Assembly: GCA_031401035.1 (NCBI GenBank)
Contig: JANNRA010000065.1
Location: 1-64,000 of the forward strand
Direction: 5' to 3'
DNA length: 64,000 nt
Source: JANNRA01 sp031401035
GTDB taxonomy: Bacteria > Desulfobacterota > Binatia > HRBIN30 > CADEER01
Part shown: piece by piece, positions 7,115 to 19,833 of the stretch
Position numbering within the stretch: the stretch's first letter is position 1
Layout: every line of letters starts with the position of its first letter
Position numbers and translations under genes: made by a program
Notes under the pieces: generated by a model
Told to the model about the DNA's origin: nothing
Database searches by the model: none
What the model saw: only the letters and a program-made list of their open reading frames with translations

Positions 7115-9997
7115 TTGGGGACGGTGCCTCTGCGTCGGATCCTGTTCTCCCTGCTCCCGTTCTGGGTGCTCCTGTTCTGGGTGCTCCTGGGCGCCCTGTC
7201 GCGCCCGGCGGTCGCCGGCGTCGCCAAGGTGCGCGACATCAACGCCGAGCAGCTGATCGCCTCCTCGTCGCCGCGCGAGTTCGTCGCTGCCGGCGCGCGC
7301 GTCTTCTTCATCGCCGAGACGCCGGCGGCGGGGGTCGGCCTGTGGGTGACCGACGGCGGCGCGGCCGGCACGCACCTGCTGCGCGGTTTCGGCAGCGTCC
7401 GCCAGGAGCGCTTCTTCCTCACCGCGCTGGGCGCCGCCGTCCTGTTCGTCGCCAACGACGTCACCAGCGGCCTCGAGTTGTGGCGCAGCGACGGCTCGGC
7501 CGAGGGCACGGCGCGGCTGCGCGACATCTGGCCGGGGGTCCTCGGTTCGCAACCGAGCCAGCTCACCACCGTCGGGGAGCGCGTCTTCTTTGTCGCCGAC
7601 GACGGCGTCGCCGGGCGCGAGCTGTGGAGCAGCGACGGCTCGGAGTCCGGCACCGACCGCGTGCGCGACATCGCGGCCAACGCGGCGAGCAGCTTTCCGA
7701 GTGCGCTGACCGCCGCTGGGGCGCTGCTCTACTTCGGCGCCGGCGAGGCGGAGCACGGCGACGAGCTGTGGCGCAGCGACGGCACGGAGGAGGGCACCAC
7801 GCTGGTGGCGGACGTCCTGCCCGGCCCCGACAGCGCCTTCCCCGAGTCGCTGACGGCGCTCGGCGCCACCGTCGTCTTCTCGGCCGACGGCGCGGCGGGC
7901 CGCGAGCTGTGGGGCAGCGACGGCACGGCGCTGGGCACGGCGCCGCTCGGCGATCTGAACCCGGGTCCAGCGAGCTCGTTTCCGAGCGATCTGACCGCCG
8001 TCGGCGGGCGCGTGTTCTTCACTGCCGAGGACGCACAGGCGGGCAGCGAGCTGTGGGTGAGCGACGGCAGCGCCGAGGGCACGCGACGCGTGCGCGACAT
8101 CGCCCCTGGACCGGAGGGCTCGTTCCCGTTCTGGCTTACCGCGGTCGGCGATGAGCTCGCGTTTACGGCCTCGGACGGGGCGGGCGAGGAGCCGTGGATC
8201 AGCGACGGGAGCGCGGACGGGACGCGCCCCATCGCCGATCTGCGCCCCGGTGCCGCGGGTTCCGTGCCGACCCAGCTCACGGCTCTCGGCGCCGATCTGT
8301 TCATGATTGCCGACGACGGCGTACACGGCCGGGAACTGTGGCGCCGCGCCGCGACGCCGGCGGGGACGGCGCTGGTGCGCGATATCGGCCCGGGCGGCGC
8401 CGACGGTGGCATCGACGAACTCGCCGCCACGCCGCTCGGTGTGCTCTTCGCCGCGACCGATGCGGCGGTCGGTGCCGAGCCCTGGCGCAGCGACGGCAGC
8501 ACCCCCGGAACCGCCCTGCTCGCCAACCTCGCGCCCGACGATACCGTCAGCAGCGCCTTTCCGTCCGGTCTGATCGATCTCGACGGCACGCTGCTGTTCT
8601 CCGCCGACGACGGCGCGCGTGGCACCGAGCTGTGGGCGAGCGGTGGCACGGCGGCTTCGACGCGCCTGGTCGCCGACATCAACCCGCAGGGCAGCGGCTT
8701 CTCCGTCTTCACCGACTTCGAGCCCCTCGGCGACGCGGTCTTCTTCGCCGCCGACGACGGCGAGCACGGCAGCGAACTGTGGCGCAGCGACGGTACCAGC
8801 GCCGGCACGCGGCTGTGGAAGGACCTCGCCACGGGGCCGGCCAGCGGCGGCCCGGCGCAGCTGACGGCGGTCGGCGAGACGCTCTTCTTCAGCGCCGACG
8901 AGGGGTTCTTCGGCGTCGAGCTGTGGCGCACCGAGGCCAGCGGCGCGACCTTCCCGATCACCGACATCAATGCGTCCGGCGACGCCGATCCGCGCCTGCT
9001 CACCGCCTTCGGCGCGCAGGTGGCGTTCACCGCCAACGATGGCACGCACGGCTTCGAGTTGTGGGTGAGCGACGGTACGCCGCGTGGTACGCGCCAGGTG
9101 CGCGACATCAATCCCACCGGTAGCGCCTTCCTGCCGCCCGGTGTCTTCTTCATGGCGGTGGTCGGCGAGACGCTCTTCTTCACCGCCGCTGACGGCGCGC
9201 ACGGCGTCGAGCTGTGGCGCAGCGACGGCAGCGAGCCCGGCACCGTCCTGGTGCGCGACGTTCACCCAGGGCCGTCGGGGTCGAATCCGTCTTTCCTGCG
9301 CGCCGTCGGCGACCAGCTGCTGTTCATCGCCGACGACGGCACGCACGGGCTCGAGCTGTGGTCCAGCGACGGTAGCGAGGCCGGCACGCGCCTGGTGCGC
9401 GACATCAACCCCAGTGGCGGCGCCTTCGGCTTCGAGACCTTCTTCTTCTCGTTTGGCACGCTCGACGGCCGGCTGCACTTCGCCGCCGACGACGGTACGC
9501 ACGGCGCCGAGCTGTGGCGCAGCGACGGCAGCGAGGCCGGCACCGCCCGCTTGGCCGACCTGGCGCGGGGCAGCGACGGGTCGTTCCCGGCCTTTTTCGC
9601 GCCCTCCGGCGGGCGGCTGATCTTTCAGGCCTGCGAGCCGGCGGCCGGCTGCGAGCCCTGGCAGGTGGACGCTGCCGGCGCCGTGACGCGCCTCGCCGAC
9701 GTGCGGCCTGGGACCGCGTCCTCCAACGCCGCGGCCTTCTCCATGTCCGGCGGCCGCCTCTACTTCACCGCCGACGACGGCCTGACCGGCACCGAGCTGT
9801 GGAGCGAGGGGTTCTGCGCCGGCGATTGCGACGCCGACGGCGCCGTCAGCATCGACGAGCTGGTGCGCGGCGTACGCATCGCCCTCGGCAGCGACGCCGT
9901 GACGACGTGCGGCGTGTTCGATCGCAATGGCGACGGCGCGGTCAGTATCGACGAGTTGGTCGCCGCCGTCGTCAGCGCCCTGCAGGGATGCGCCTGA
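7115..9997 (+). CDS. Secreted ELWxxDGT-repeat protein with C-terminal EF-hand pair
   Basis: A 960-residue exported protein. After a hydrophobic signal segment (about residues 7-31, ending RPAVAG) come about 16 recognisable copies plus degenerate ones of a roughly 50-residue beta-propeller-like repeat with the core ELW-x-x-DG-[TS]-x-x-GT. Between cores lie VRDI-x-PG and VFFxADDG segments. This is the known ELWxxDGT repeat family, of unknown molecular function. The last 60 residues are different: CAGDCDADGAVSIDEL and FDRNGDGAVSIDEL are two complete calcium-binding EF-hand loops framed by cysteines, the same module seen at 53.9, 57.2, 59.8 and 63.9 kb. TTG 7115 or GTG 7124 could be the start; neither has a good ribosome binding site. 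Confidence 0.85.
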   Translation: MGTVPLRRILFSLLPFWVLLFWVLLGALSRPAVAGVAKVRDINAEQLIASSSPREFVAAGARVFFIAETPAAGVGLWVTDGGAAGTHLLRGFGSVRQERFFLTALGAAVLFVANDVTSGLELWRSDGSAEGTARLRDIWPGVLGSQPSQLTTVGERVFFVADDGVAGRELWSSDGSESGTDRVRDIAANAASSFPSALTAAGALLYFGAGEAEHGDELWRSDGTEEGTTLVADVLPGPDSAFPESLTALGATVVFSADGAAGRELWGSDGTALGTAPLGDLNPGPASSFPSDLTAVGGRVFFTAEDAQAGSELWVSDGSAEGTRRVRDIAPGPEGSFPFWLTAVGDELAFTASDGAGEEPWISDGSADGTRPIADLRPGAAGSVPTQLTALGADLFMIADDGVHGRELWRRAATPAGTALVRDIGPGGADGGIDELAATPLGVLFAATDAAVGAEPWRSDGSTPGTALLANLAPDDTVSSAFPSGLIDLDGTLLFSADDGARGTELWASGGTAASTRLVADINPQGSGFSVFTDFEPLGDAVFFAADDGEHGSELWRSDGTSAGTRLWKDLATGPASGGPAQLTAVGETLFFSADEGFFGVELWRTEASGATFPITDINASGDADPRLLTAFGAQVAFTANDGTHGFELWVSDGTPRGTRQVRDINPTGSAFLPPGVFFMAVVGETLFFTAADGAHGVELWRSDGSEPGTVLVRDVHPGPSGSNPSFLRAVGDQLLFIADDGTHGLELWSSDGSEAGTRLVRDINPSGGAFGFETFFFSFGTLDGRLHFAADDGTHGAELWRSDGSEAGTARLADLARGSDGSFPAFFAPSGGRLIFQACEPAAGCEPWQVDAAGAVTRLADVRPGTASSNAAAFSMSGGRLYFTADDGLTGTELWSEGFCAGDCDADGAVSIDELVRGVRIALGSDAVTTCGVFDRNGDGAVSIDELVAAVVSALQGCA

Positions 9998-10053
9998 CGG
10001 TCGCCTCGCCCGCCGCCTCCGCGTCCGTCTCCGAAGGCGTCCCGGCCGGCGGA

Positions 10054-10569
10054 CTACAGCCCCTGGGCGCGGTAGCGCGCCGCGTGGGCGACGTAGTGTG
10101 CGGCTGAGCGCAGCACCTCTTCGCGCTCCGTGTCCGTCAGCGACCGCACCACCCGCGCCGGGCTGCCGAGGACCAGCGAGCCCGCCGCGATCACCGCGCC
10201 CGGCGTCAGCAGCGAGCCGGCGCCGACGATGCAGTCGTCGCCGATCCGCACGCGGTCGAGGACGATCGCGCCGATGCCGATCAGGCAGCGCGCGCCGACC
10301 GTGCAGCCGTGCAGGACGGCGTTATGACCGACGGTGACGTCGTCGCCGACCAGCGTCGCGTGGCGCCCGCCGGTGACGTGCACGGTGCTGTTGTCCTGGA
10401 TGCTGGTGCGGGCGCCGATGCGGATCGCGTGGACGTCGCCGCGCAGCACGGCGTTGAACCAGATGCTGCTGCCGGCGCCGAGCTGCACGTCGCCGATGAC
10501 CTGGGCGCTGGCCTGCACCCAGGCGCTCGCCGCGAGCGTCGGGTGGAGGCCGTCGAGGCTGATCAGCAT
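10054..10569 (-). CDS. Gamma-carbonic anhydrase family protein
   Basis: A 171-residue left-handed beta-helix protein of the gamma-carbonic anhydrase/YrdA/PaaY group, built of hexapeptide repeats and expected to form trimers. Candidate zinc ligands are H64 (STVHVT), H82 (VTVGHNA) and H87 (VLHGCT); the last two keep the H-x4-H spacing of the family. Whether it hydrates CO2 is uncertain, since many members show no activity. The frame extends 12 codons upstream, but MLISLDG at 10569 matches the usual start. It is divergent from guaB, with a 188-bp gap in which I see no convincing promoter. Confidence 0.88.
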   Translation of the reverse strand: MLISLDGLHPTLAASAWVQASAQVIGDVQLGAGSSIWFNAVLRGDVHAIRIGARTSIQDNSTVHVTGGRHATLVGDDVTVGHNAVLHGCTVGARCLIGIGAIVLDRVRIGDDCIVGAGSLLTPGAVIAAGSLVLGSPARVVRSLTDTEREEVLRSAAHYVAHAARYRAQGL

Positions 10570-10757
10570 GCCCGATCGACATACCCGTCGCGACGACGCG
10601 GCCACAAGATGTTGTGCCTGGGTCCGCTATCTTGCCAAAGCCCTAGCGTCTCTGGTACTCGACCGCATGGTTCGTCTGGATGCCGCCGCTGACCGTCGAT
10701 CGCTGCTGATCGACGCCGCTCGGCCGGCCGCGGACGGGCCCGAACGCGGGGGGTTCC

Positions 10758-12233
10758 ATGTTCACGTATGACATGCCCGAGGGCTTCACCTTCGACGACG
10801 TCCTGTTGCTGCCTGGTGCCTCGAACTTCCTGCCGCGCGACGCCGACGTGGCGACGCGGCTGTCGCGCCGGGTGCGCCTCAACATCCCCCTGGTCAGCGC
10901 CGCCATGGATACCGTCACCGAGTCGGCGATGGCCATCGCCATGGCGCAGGAGGGCGGCATCGGCGTCATCCACCGCAACCTGACCATCGAGCAGCAGGCG
11001 CACGAGATCGACAAGGTGAAGAAGTCCGAGAGCGGCATGATCATCGATCCGGTGACCGTGCACCCCGACCAGCCGATCGCCGAGGCGCTCGACGTCATGC
11101 GCCGCTACAAGATCTCCGGCCTGCCGGTGACCAAGGATGGCACCCTGGTCGGCATTCTCACCAACCGCGACCTGCGCTTCGAGAAGCGCCTCGACCGGCG
11201 CGTTGCCGAGGTGATGACCAAAGAGCGTCTGGTCACCGCCCGCCCCGGCATCAGCCTCGAGGACGCCAAGGAGATCCTGCACCAGCATCGCATCGAGAAG
11301 CTGCTCATCGTCGACGACGGCGACCGTCTGCGCGGCCTGATCACGGTGAAGGACATCAACAAGTCGGCCCAGTTTCCCGACGCCTGCAAGGACTCCTACG
11401 GTCGCCTGCGCGTCGCCGGCGCCATCGGCACCGGCGAGGACCGACGCGAACGCGCCGAGCGCCTGGTCGCCGTGGGCGCCGATGTGCTGATCATCGACAC
11501 CGCGCACGGCCACTCCGGCAACGTCATCGAGACGGTGCGGGAGATCCGCGCCGCGTTCCCCGACATCGACCTGGTGGCCGGCAACATCGCTACCGCCGAG
11601 GGCGCCCGCGCCCTGGCGGAAGCGGGCGCGGACGGGCTCAAGGTCGGCATGGGCCCGGCCTCGATCTGCACCACGCGTGTGGTCTCGGGCGTCGGCGTGC
11701 CGCAACTCACCGCCATCGCCGCGGCGGCGCGGGTCGCCAAGGAGTTCGACATCCCGCTCATCGCCGACGGCGGCATCAAGTTCTCCGGCGACATCCCCAA
11801 GGCGCTGGCGGCGGGCGCCGATTCGGTGATGATCGGCGGCCTCTTCGCCGGCACCGAGGAGAGTCCCGGGGAGACCATCCTGTACCAGGGGCGCACCTAC
11901 AAGCTGTACCGCGGCATGGGCTCGCTCGAGGCCATGCGCGAGCGCGAGGGCAGCCGCAACCGCTACATGCAGGACGAAGAGGAGCAGATGAAGTTGGTCC
12001 CCGAGGGCATCGAGGGCCGCGTGCCGCACAAGGGCCCACTCAGCTTCATCGTCGCCCAGCTCGTCGGCGGCCTGAAGGCCGGCATGGGCTACGTCGGCTG
12101 CCGCACCATGCAGGAGCTACAGGAGAACGCCCGCTTCATGCGCGTCTCGAACGCCTCCTTGCAGGAGAGCCACGTGCACGACGTGTTCATCGCGAAGGAG
12201 GCGCCGAACTACCAACGTTCCGGGGATCGCTGA
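10758..12233 (+). CDS. guaB: IMP dehydrogenase
   Basis: Catalyses NAD-dependent oxidation of IMP to XMP, the committed step of guanine nucleotide synthesis. At 491 residues it is full length. The N-terminal FTFDDVLLLPG and SAAMDTVTE segments start the TIM barrel. A tandem CBS pair is inserted at about residues 95-215, and the catalytic cysteine is C304 in GPASICTTR. The flap with REREGSRNRY is present. A G-run (GGGGGG) 5 nt before ATG 10758 serves as ribosome binding site. guaA follows after 13 nt, the common guaBA operon. Confidence 0.97.
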   Translation: MFTYDMPEGFTFDDVLLLPGASNFLPRDADVATRLSRRVRLNIPLVSAAMDTVTESAMAIAMAQEGGIGVIHRNLTIEQQAHEIDKVKKSESGMIIDPVTVHPDQPIAEALDVMRRYKISGLPVTKDGTLVGILTNRDLRFEKRLDRRVAEVMTKERLVTARPGISLEDAKEILHQHRIEKLLIVDDGDRLRGLITVKDINKSAQFPDACKDSYGRLRVAGAIGTGEDRRERAERLVAVGADVLIIDTAHGHSGNVIETVREIRAAFPDIDLVAGNIATAEGARALAEAGADGLKVGMGPASICTTRVVSGVGVPQLTAIAAAARVAKEFDIPLIADGGIKFSGDIPKALAAGADSVMIGGLFAGTEESPGETILYQGRTYKLYRGMGSLEAMREREGSRNRYMQDEEEQMKLVPEGIEGRVPHKGPLSFIVAQLVGGLKAGMGYVGCRTMQELQENARFMRVSNASLQESHVHDVFIAKEAPNYQRSGDR

Positions 12234-12246
12234 CGGCGGCGCTGCG

Positions 12247-13779
12247 ATGATCCTCATCCTCGACTTCGGCTCCCAGTACACACAGCTCATCGCGCGCCGC
12301 GTGCGCGAGGCGCACGTGTACTGCGAGTTGCACCCCTACGACCTGCCGCTGGCGAAGATCCGCGCCCTGGCGCCGCAGGGGATCATCCTCTCGGGGGGTC
12401 CGGCGAGCGTCTACCAGGCGGATGCGCCGCTGTCCGATCCAGCCATCGCCACCCTCGGCGTGCCGCTGCTCGGCATCTGTTACGGGATGAGCGTGCTCGC
12501 CCGCGAGGACGGGGCGCGCACGGCGCCTGCCGCGGCGCGCGAGTTCGGGCCTGCCGAGCTGGTGGTGGACGACGACGGCGATCTCTTCCAGGGCTTCGGC
12601 GTCGGCCACCAGACGCCGGTGTGGATGAGTCACGGCGACCGGCTCGAGGAGATCCCGCGCGGTTGGACGGTCCTCGCGCACAGCGCGAACTCGCCCATCG
12701 CGGCGCTCGCCGAGCGGGCGCGGCGGCGCTACGCGATTCAGTTCCATCCCGAGGTCGTGCACACGCCGCGCGGTCGCGAGCTGCTGGAGAATTTTCTGTT
12801 CCGCATCTGTCACGCCAAGGCCGACTGGACGATGGAGAACTTCATCGAGGCCGAGTGCGCCCGCATCCGCGCTCGGGTGGGCGCCGCCGGGGTGGTCTGC
12901 GGCCTGTCGGGCGGCGTCGATTCGACGGTCACCGCGGCGCTCATCCACCGTGCCATCGGCGACCAGCTCACCTGCATCTTCGTCGACAACGGCGTCCTGC
13001 GCCGCGACGAGGCGACGCGGGTGATGGCGTTCCTCGGCGAGGCCTTCCACTTTCGCATCAAGGCCGTCGACGCCGGCGCGCGCTTCCTGCAGCGGCTGGC
13101 CGGCATCACCGACCCGGAGCAGAAGCGACGGACGATCGGCGCCACGTTCATCGAGGTGTTCGAGGAGGAGGCGCGGCAGTTGCGCGACGTCGAGTTCCTC
13201 GCCCAGGGCACGCTCTACCCGGACGTCATCGAGTCGGTGTCGTTCAAGGGGCCGTCGCAGACCATCAAGAGCCACCACAACGTCGGCGGGCTGCCGGAGC
13301 GCATGCGCCTGCAGTTGGTCGAACCACTGCGCGAGTTGTTCAAGGACGAGGTGCGCACGCTCGGCGGCGCCCTCGGCATCCCCGCCTCGCTCACCGGCCG
13401 GCACCCGTTCCCGGGCCCGGGGCTGGCGATCCGCATCCTCGGCGAGGTCACCGCCGAGCGCGTCGCCATCGTCCAGGCGGCCGACGCGATCATGCACGAG
13501 GAGATCCGCGCCGCCGGGTGGTATGACCGCATCTGGCAGTCGTTCTGCGTCCTGCTGCCGGTGAAGACCGTCGGCGTCATGGGCGACGAGCGCACCTACG
13601 AGCACGTCCTCGCGGTGCGCGCGGTGGAGTCGGTCGACGGCATGACCGCCGATTGGTCGCGCCTGCCCTACGAACTGCTGGCGCGCATCTCCTCACGCGT
13701 CATCAACGAGGTCAGCGGCATCAACCGGGTGGTGTACGACATCAGCTCGAAGCCGCCGGCGACGATCGAGTGGGAGTGA
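12247..13779 (+). CDS. guaA: GMP synthase (glutamine-hydrolysing)
   Basis: Converts XMP, ATP and glutamine to GMP. The 510 residues show the N-terminal class I glutamine amidotransferase domain (LDFGSQYTQLIARRVRE, nucleophile C78 in GICYGM, and FHPEV). The ATP pyrophosphatase P-loop SGGVDS starts at about residue 221. The C-terminal dimerisation domain ends in SKPPATIEWE. The stretch after GICYGM is somewhat divergent from the usual sequence, but all key residues remain. It sits between guaB and dnaE on the same strand. Confidence 0.97.
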   Translation: MILILDFGSQYTQLIARRVREAHVYCELHPYDLPLAKIRALAPQGIILSGGPASVYQADAPLSDPAIATLGVPLLGICYGMSVLAREDGARTAPAAAREFGPAELVVDDDGDLFQGFGVGHQTPVWMSHGDRLEEIPRGWTVLAHSANSPIAALAERARRRYAIQFHPEVVHTPRGRELLENFLFRICHAKADWTMENFIEAECARIRARVGAAGVVCGLSGGVDSTVTAALIHRAIGDQLTCIFVDNGVLRRDEATRVMAFLGEAFHFRIKAVDAGARFLQRLAGITDPEQKRRTIGATFIEVFEEEARQLRDVEFLAQGTLYPDVIESVSFKGPSQTIKSHHNVGGLPERMRLQLVEPLRELFKDEVRTLGGALGIPASLTGRHPFPGPGLAIRILGEVTAERVAIVQAADAIMHEEIRAAGWYDRIWQSFCVLLPVKTVGVMGDERTYEHVLAVRAVESVDGMTADWSRLPYELLARISSRVINEVSGINRVVYDISSKPPATIEWE

Positions 13780-13790
13780 GGCGGACCACC

Positions 13791-17303
<3,513 letters not shown>

Positions 17304-17348
17304 CGGATCGGCGTCGCCGCGCCCTCCGCGTTGGCAGCGCCGCCCGAA

Positions 17349-18227
17349 TCAGCGCGCGGTCAGGGCGCTGATCGCGTCGACGAGCCGCGGCCAGATGGGG
17401 CGCGGCATGTCGTGGCCCATGCCCTCGATGGCGAGCAACTCGGCTCCGGGGATGGCGGCGGCGGTGGCCTGGCCGGCGGGAAAGGGCACCAGCGGGTCAT
17501 CCGTGCCGTGCACGACCAGCGTCGGCAGGCGCAGGCCGGCGAGCGCCGCGGTGCGGTCGCCGGAGGCCAGGACGGCGACCAACTGACGCGCCACGCCGAC
17601 GGGATTGAACCCACGGTCGTACATCACCGTCGCCAGGTGGCGCACTTCGGCCTCGGCGAACGGGAAGCCGGGACTGCCGATGGTGCGGTAGACCGTGACG
17701 CCGTGCTCGATGGCCTCGGCGCGGGTCGGCGGCGGCGGCGTGATCAGGACCGCGGCCACCTCGGGCCGCGGCGTCGGCAGGCCGGGAGCGCCGGTGGTGG
17801 ACATGATGGAGGTCAGGGTACGGACACGCGCCGGAGCCTCGATCGCCATCGTCTGGGCGATCATGCCGCCCATCGAGGTGCCGACCACGTGCGCCGCCTC
17901 GATCGCCAGGCCGTCGAGCAGGCCGGCGGCGTCGGCCGCCATGTCGCGCAGCAGGTACGGCGCGGCGAACGGCTGCTGCGTCGCGGCGGCGGCGAAGGCG
18001 CCCATGACGTCGGGGACACCGAGCGCGTCGAGCCAGCTCGACTCGCCGACGTCGCGGTTGTCGAAGCGGATGACGCGGTGCCGGCGCGCCGCCAGCAGGT
18101 GGCAGAAGTCCTCGCGCCACAGCACCATCTGCGCACCGAGGCCCATGATCAGCAGCACCGGCGGGGCGGCGCGGTCGCCGAACTCCTCGTAAGCGATGCG
18201 GATCCCGTTCGCGCTCAACGTCGGCAT
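17349..18227 (-). CDS. Alpha/beta hydrolase
   Basis: A 292-residue cytoplasmic alpha/beta-hydrolase. The nucleophile S118 lies in GTSMGG, the acid is in the HGTDDPLVP segment and the base in GMGHDMP, so the triad is complete. The oxyanion-hole region LLIMGLGAQM and the following FDNRDVGESSW resemble esterases or hydrolases of the tropinesterase/bromoperoxidase-like group. The substrate is unknown. It converges on dnaE with 45 bp between. Confidence 0.88.
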   Translation of the reverse strand: MPTLSANGIRIAYEEFGDRAAPPVLLIMGLGAQMVLWREDFCHLLAARRHRVIRFDNRDVGESSWLDALGVPDVMGAFAAAATQQPFAAPYLLRDMAADAAGLLDGLAIEAAHVVGTSMGGMIAQTMAIEAPARVRTLTSIMSTTGAPGLPTPRPEVAAVLITPPPPTRAEAIEHGVTVYRTIGSPGFPFAEAEVRHLATVMYDRGFNPVGVARQLVAVLASGDRTAALAGLRLPTLVVHGTDDPLVPFPAGQATAAAIPGAELLAIEGMGHDMPRPIWPRLVDAISALTAR

Positions 18228-18274
18228 CGGCGCCGCCTAGCAGATGGCGGCGGCGCGGGCGAGCCGGGCGCGAC

Positions 18275-18679
18275 TCAGGCGGCGCGGCGACGGGCGGCGA
18301 GCATGCCGGCCGCGGCGAGCGCCACGACGATGGCGGTCAGCATCCACGGCCCGGCGGCCGGCGCGCCGCTCGACGGGCAGACGATGCCGGCGCCGGCAAG
18401 CAGTTCCGAACACGCGACCGGATCCCGATGGGTCTCGCATTCGATCATGCCTGAGAGATTGTCGCAGCGCGCCGACTGGTTGGTGCCGCCGGCGTTGAAG
18501 TCGGTGAAGCAGAAGAGCGCGAGCGTGGCGTTCAGGGGCTCCGCACCGTTCAGCGAAGAGTTGAGGTTGTCGCCCGGCAGGCAGGCGCAACACGATCCGC
18601 CGAGCGTGGCGGGGGCGGGCGCCGTCGCCACCAGCACCAGCATGCTCAGCACGGTGAGCGTCGTGACGAACTTGCGCAT
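18275..18679 (-). CDS. Secreted Cys-rich protein with C-terminal anchor (paralogue 1)
   Basis: A 134-residue exported protein. Residues 1-24 form a signal peptide ending APAPA. The mature part has CCAC near its start and about nine cysteines in all. The C-terminus has the three-part form of an exosortase/rhombosortase-type sorting tag: a short GAPAAGPW motif, a hydrophobic helix, then ARRRAA. The upstream neighbour (18722-19156) has the same cysteine pattern and nearly the same tail, so the two arose by tandem duplication. A GGAGGA site precedes ATG 18679. I do not recognise the family or a function. Confidence 0.78.
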   Translation of the reverse strand: MRKFVTTLTVLSMLVLVATAPAPATLGGSCCACLPGDNLNSSLNGAEPLNATLALFCFTDFNAGGTNQSARCDNLSGMIECETHRDPVACSELLAGAGIVCPSSGAPAAGPWMLTAIVVALAAAGMLAARRRAA

Positions 18680-18721
18680 GTCATCTTCCTCCAGAGGGGA
18701 ATGTGAGATTGACGGAGCGAC

Positions 18722-19156
18722 TCAGCGGCGGCGCCGCGCCGCCGCGCCCAGGGCGCCCAGAGCAATGGCGAGGCCGGCCAACGCCCAGGGTCCCGCCAGC
18801 GGCGCTCCGGCCTGCTGCGGACAGGCGACGCCCTCTTCGAGCAGGGCCTCTCGACACTCGGCGCTGATCGTCGCGCTGGAGGCGGGCTCCTCCTCCGCTA
18901 GGCAATCCAGTTCACCGCCGAGGCCGATGCACCGCACCAAGGCCGCTTGCTGCTCGCTCATTGAAGCCGGCTCGGCGCAGAAGAGCGCCGGGACGGGCGC
19001 TGACGACGGCGGGCCGCTGAGCATGGCCTTGGGATCAGCGAAACAGGCGCAGCAGGCGTCACGAGAGGTACTCGCCAAGGCGCTGGCGGAGCCGAGCAGC
19101 AGGCTGGCGAGGATGCTGGCGAGGAGGATCGTGCTGGTCCGTCGTTGCCTGATCAT
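18722..19156 (-). CDS. Secreted Cys-rich protein with C-terminal anchor (paralogue 2)
   Basis: A 144-residue exported protein paralogous to the next gene downstream. It has a basic start (MIRQRR), a hydrophobic signal segment to about residue 27, then CCACF, LFCAEP, a spaced Cys pair and GVACP. It closes with GAPLAGPW, a hydrophobic helix and ARRRR. ATG 19156 is chosen because AGGAG lies 6 nt upstream; the frame stays open further. Both paralogues are presumably cell-surface or membrane-held after export. The gap to the divergent gene at 19353 holds the promoters of both directions. Confidence 0.78.
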   Translation of the reverse strand: MIRQRRTSTILLASILASLLLGSASALASTSRDACCACFADPKAMLSGPPSSAPVPALFCAEPASMSEQQAALVRCIGLGGELDCLAEEEPASSATISAECREALLEEGVACPQQAGAPLAGPWALAGLAIALGALGAAARRRR

Positions 19157-19314
19157 CGTCAACTCCTGTGAGGTCATCGCACTGTGCCGCGTTGATTCGC
19201 GCTCGCGCAGGGCCGGGTAAACGCCGGGTGCCCCGTATTCTCTAATCCGACCTCGCGCGTCTCTACCCGTGTCATCGGCAAAAGTCCAGGCCTGACGGCG
19301 GGCCTGGCGGCGGC

Positions 19315-19343
19315 TTGACGGGCTGGCGCGGGGCGGGCAGAGC
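19315..19343 (+). promoter_or_regulatory. Candidate promoter of the Ddn-like gene
   Basis: TTGACG at 19315-19320 is followed after 17 bp by CAGAGC. The box lies 38 nt before ATG 19353, which has no Shine-Dalgarno site, so transcription might start at or next to the start codon. Confidence 0.3.
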
Positions 19344-19352
19344 ATCGGCGCC

Positions 19353-19817
19353 ATGGCTGGAAAACCGCGTCCGTACACGAGAGCCGAAGTGGCCTTCGCC
19401 AACCCGATCATCCAGCTCATGAGCCGGGTCAACACCTGGGCGTACCGGGCCACCAACGGGCGCCTCGGCGGCCGCTTTCTGCGCGGCGCGCCGGTGATGC
19501 TGCTGACCACCGTCGGGGCGCGCAGCGGCGAGCGGCGGGTGGCGCCCTTGATCTACGTCCGCGACGGCGAGCGGGTCGTGGTCGTCGCCTCCAAGGGCGG
19601 TATGGACCACCATCCGCAGTGGTACAGGAACCTGGTTGCCAACCCCGACGTCGAGGTGCAGATCGGCGCCGCGGTACGGTCGATGCGAGCCCGCACCGCC
19701 AGTCGCGAGGAGAAGGCGGCGCTGTGGCCGCAGGCGGTGGCGGTGTATCGCGACTATGACGACTATCAGGCGCGCACGGCGCGGGACATTCCCGTCGTCG
19801 TCCTCGAGCCGCGCTGA
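19353..19817 (+). CDS. Ddn-like nitroreductase family deazaflavin-dependent oxidoreductase
   Basis: A 154-residue split-barrel protein of the F420/deazaflavin-dependent nitroreductase (Ddn) family. Typical segments are RGAPVMLLTTVGARSGERR, followed by PLIYVRDGERVVVVASKGG and HPQWYRNLVANPDVEVQIG. Known members reduce quinones or nitro-aromatics using reduced F420; the cofactor here is inferred from the family. The GH1 gene begins 16 nt after its stop. ATG 19353 lacks a ribosome binding site. Confidence 0.88.
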   Translation: MAGKPRPYTRAEVAFANPIIQLMSRVNTWAYRATNGRLGGRFLRGAPVMLLTTVGARSGERRVAPLIYVRDGERVVVVASKGGMDHHPQWYRNLVANPDVEVQIGAAVRSMRARTASREEKAALWPQAVAVYRDYDDYQARTARDIPVVVLEPR

Positions 19818-19833
19818 GCGACCAGGGGGGCGG

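Noticed and set aside
10570..10757. Purine riboswitch before guaB
   Set aside because: I could not find the conserved aptamer loops or pairing; the gap is ordinary G+C-rich sequence.
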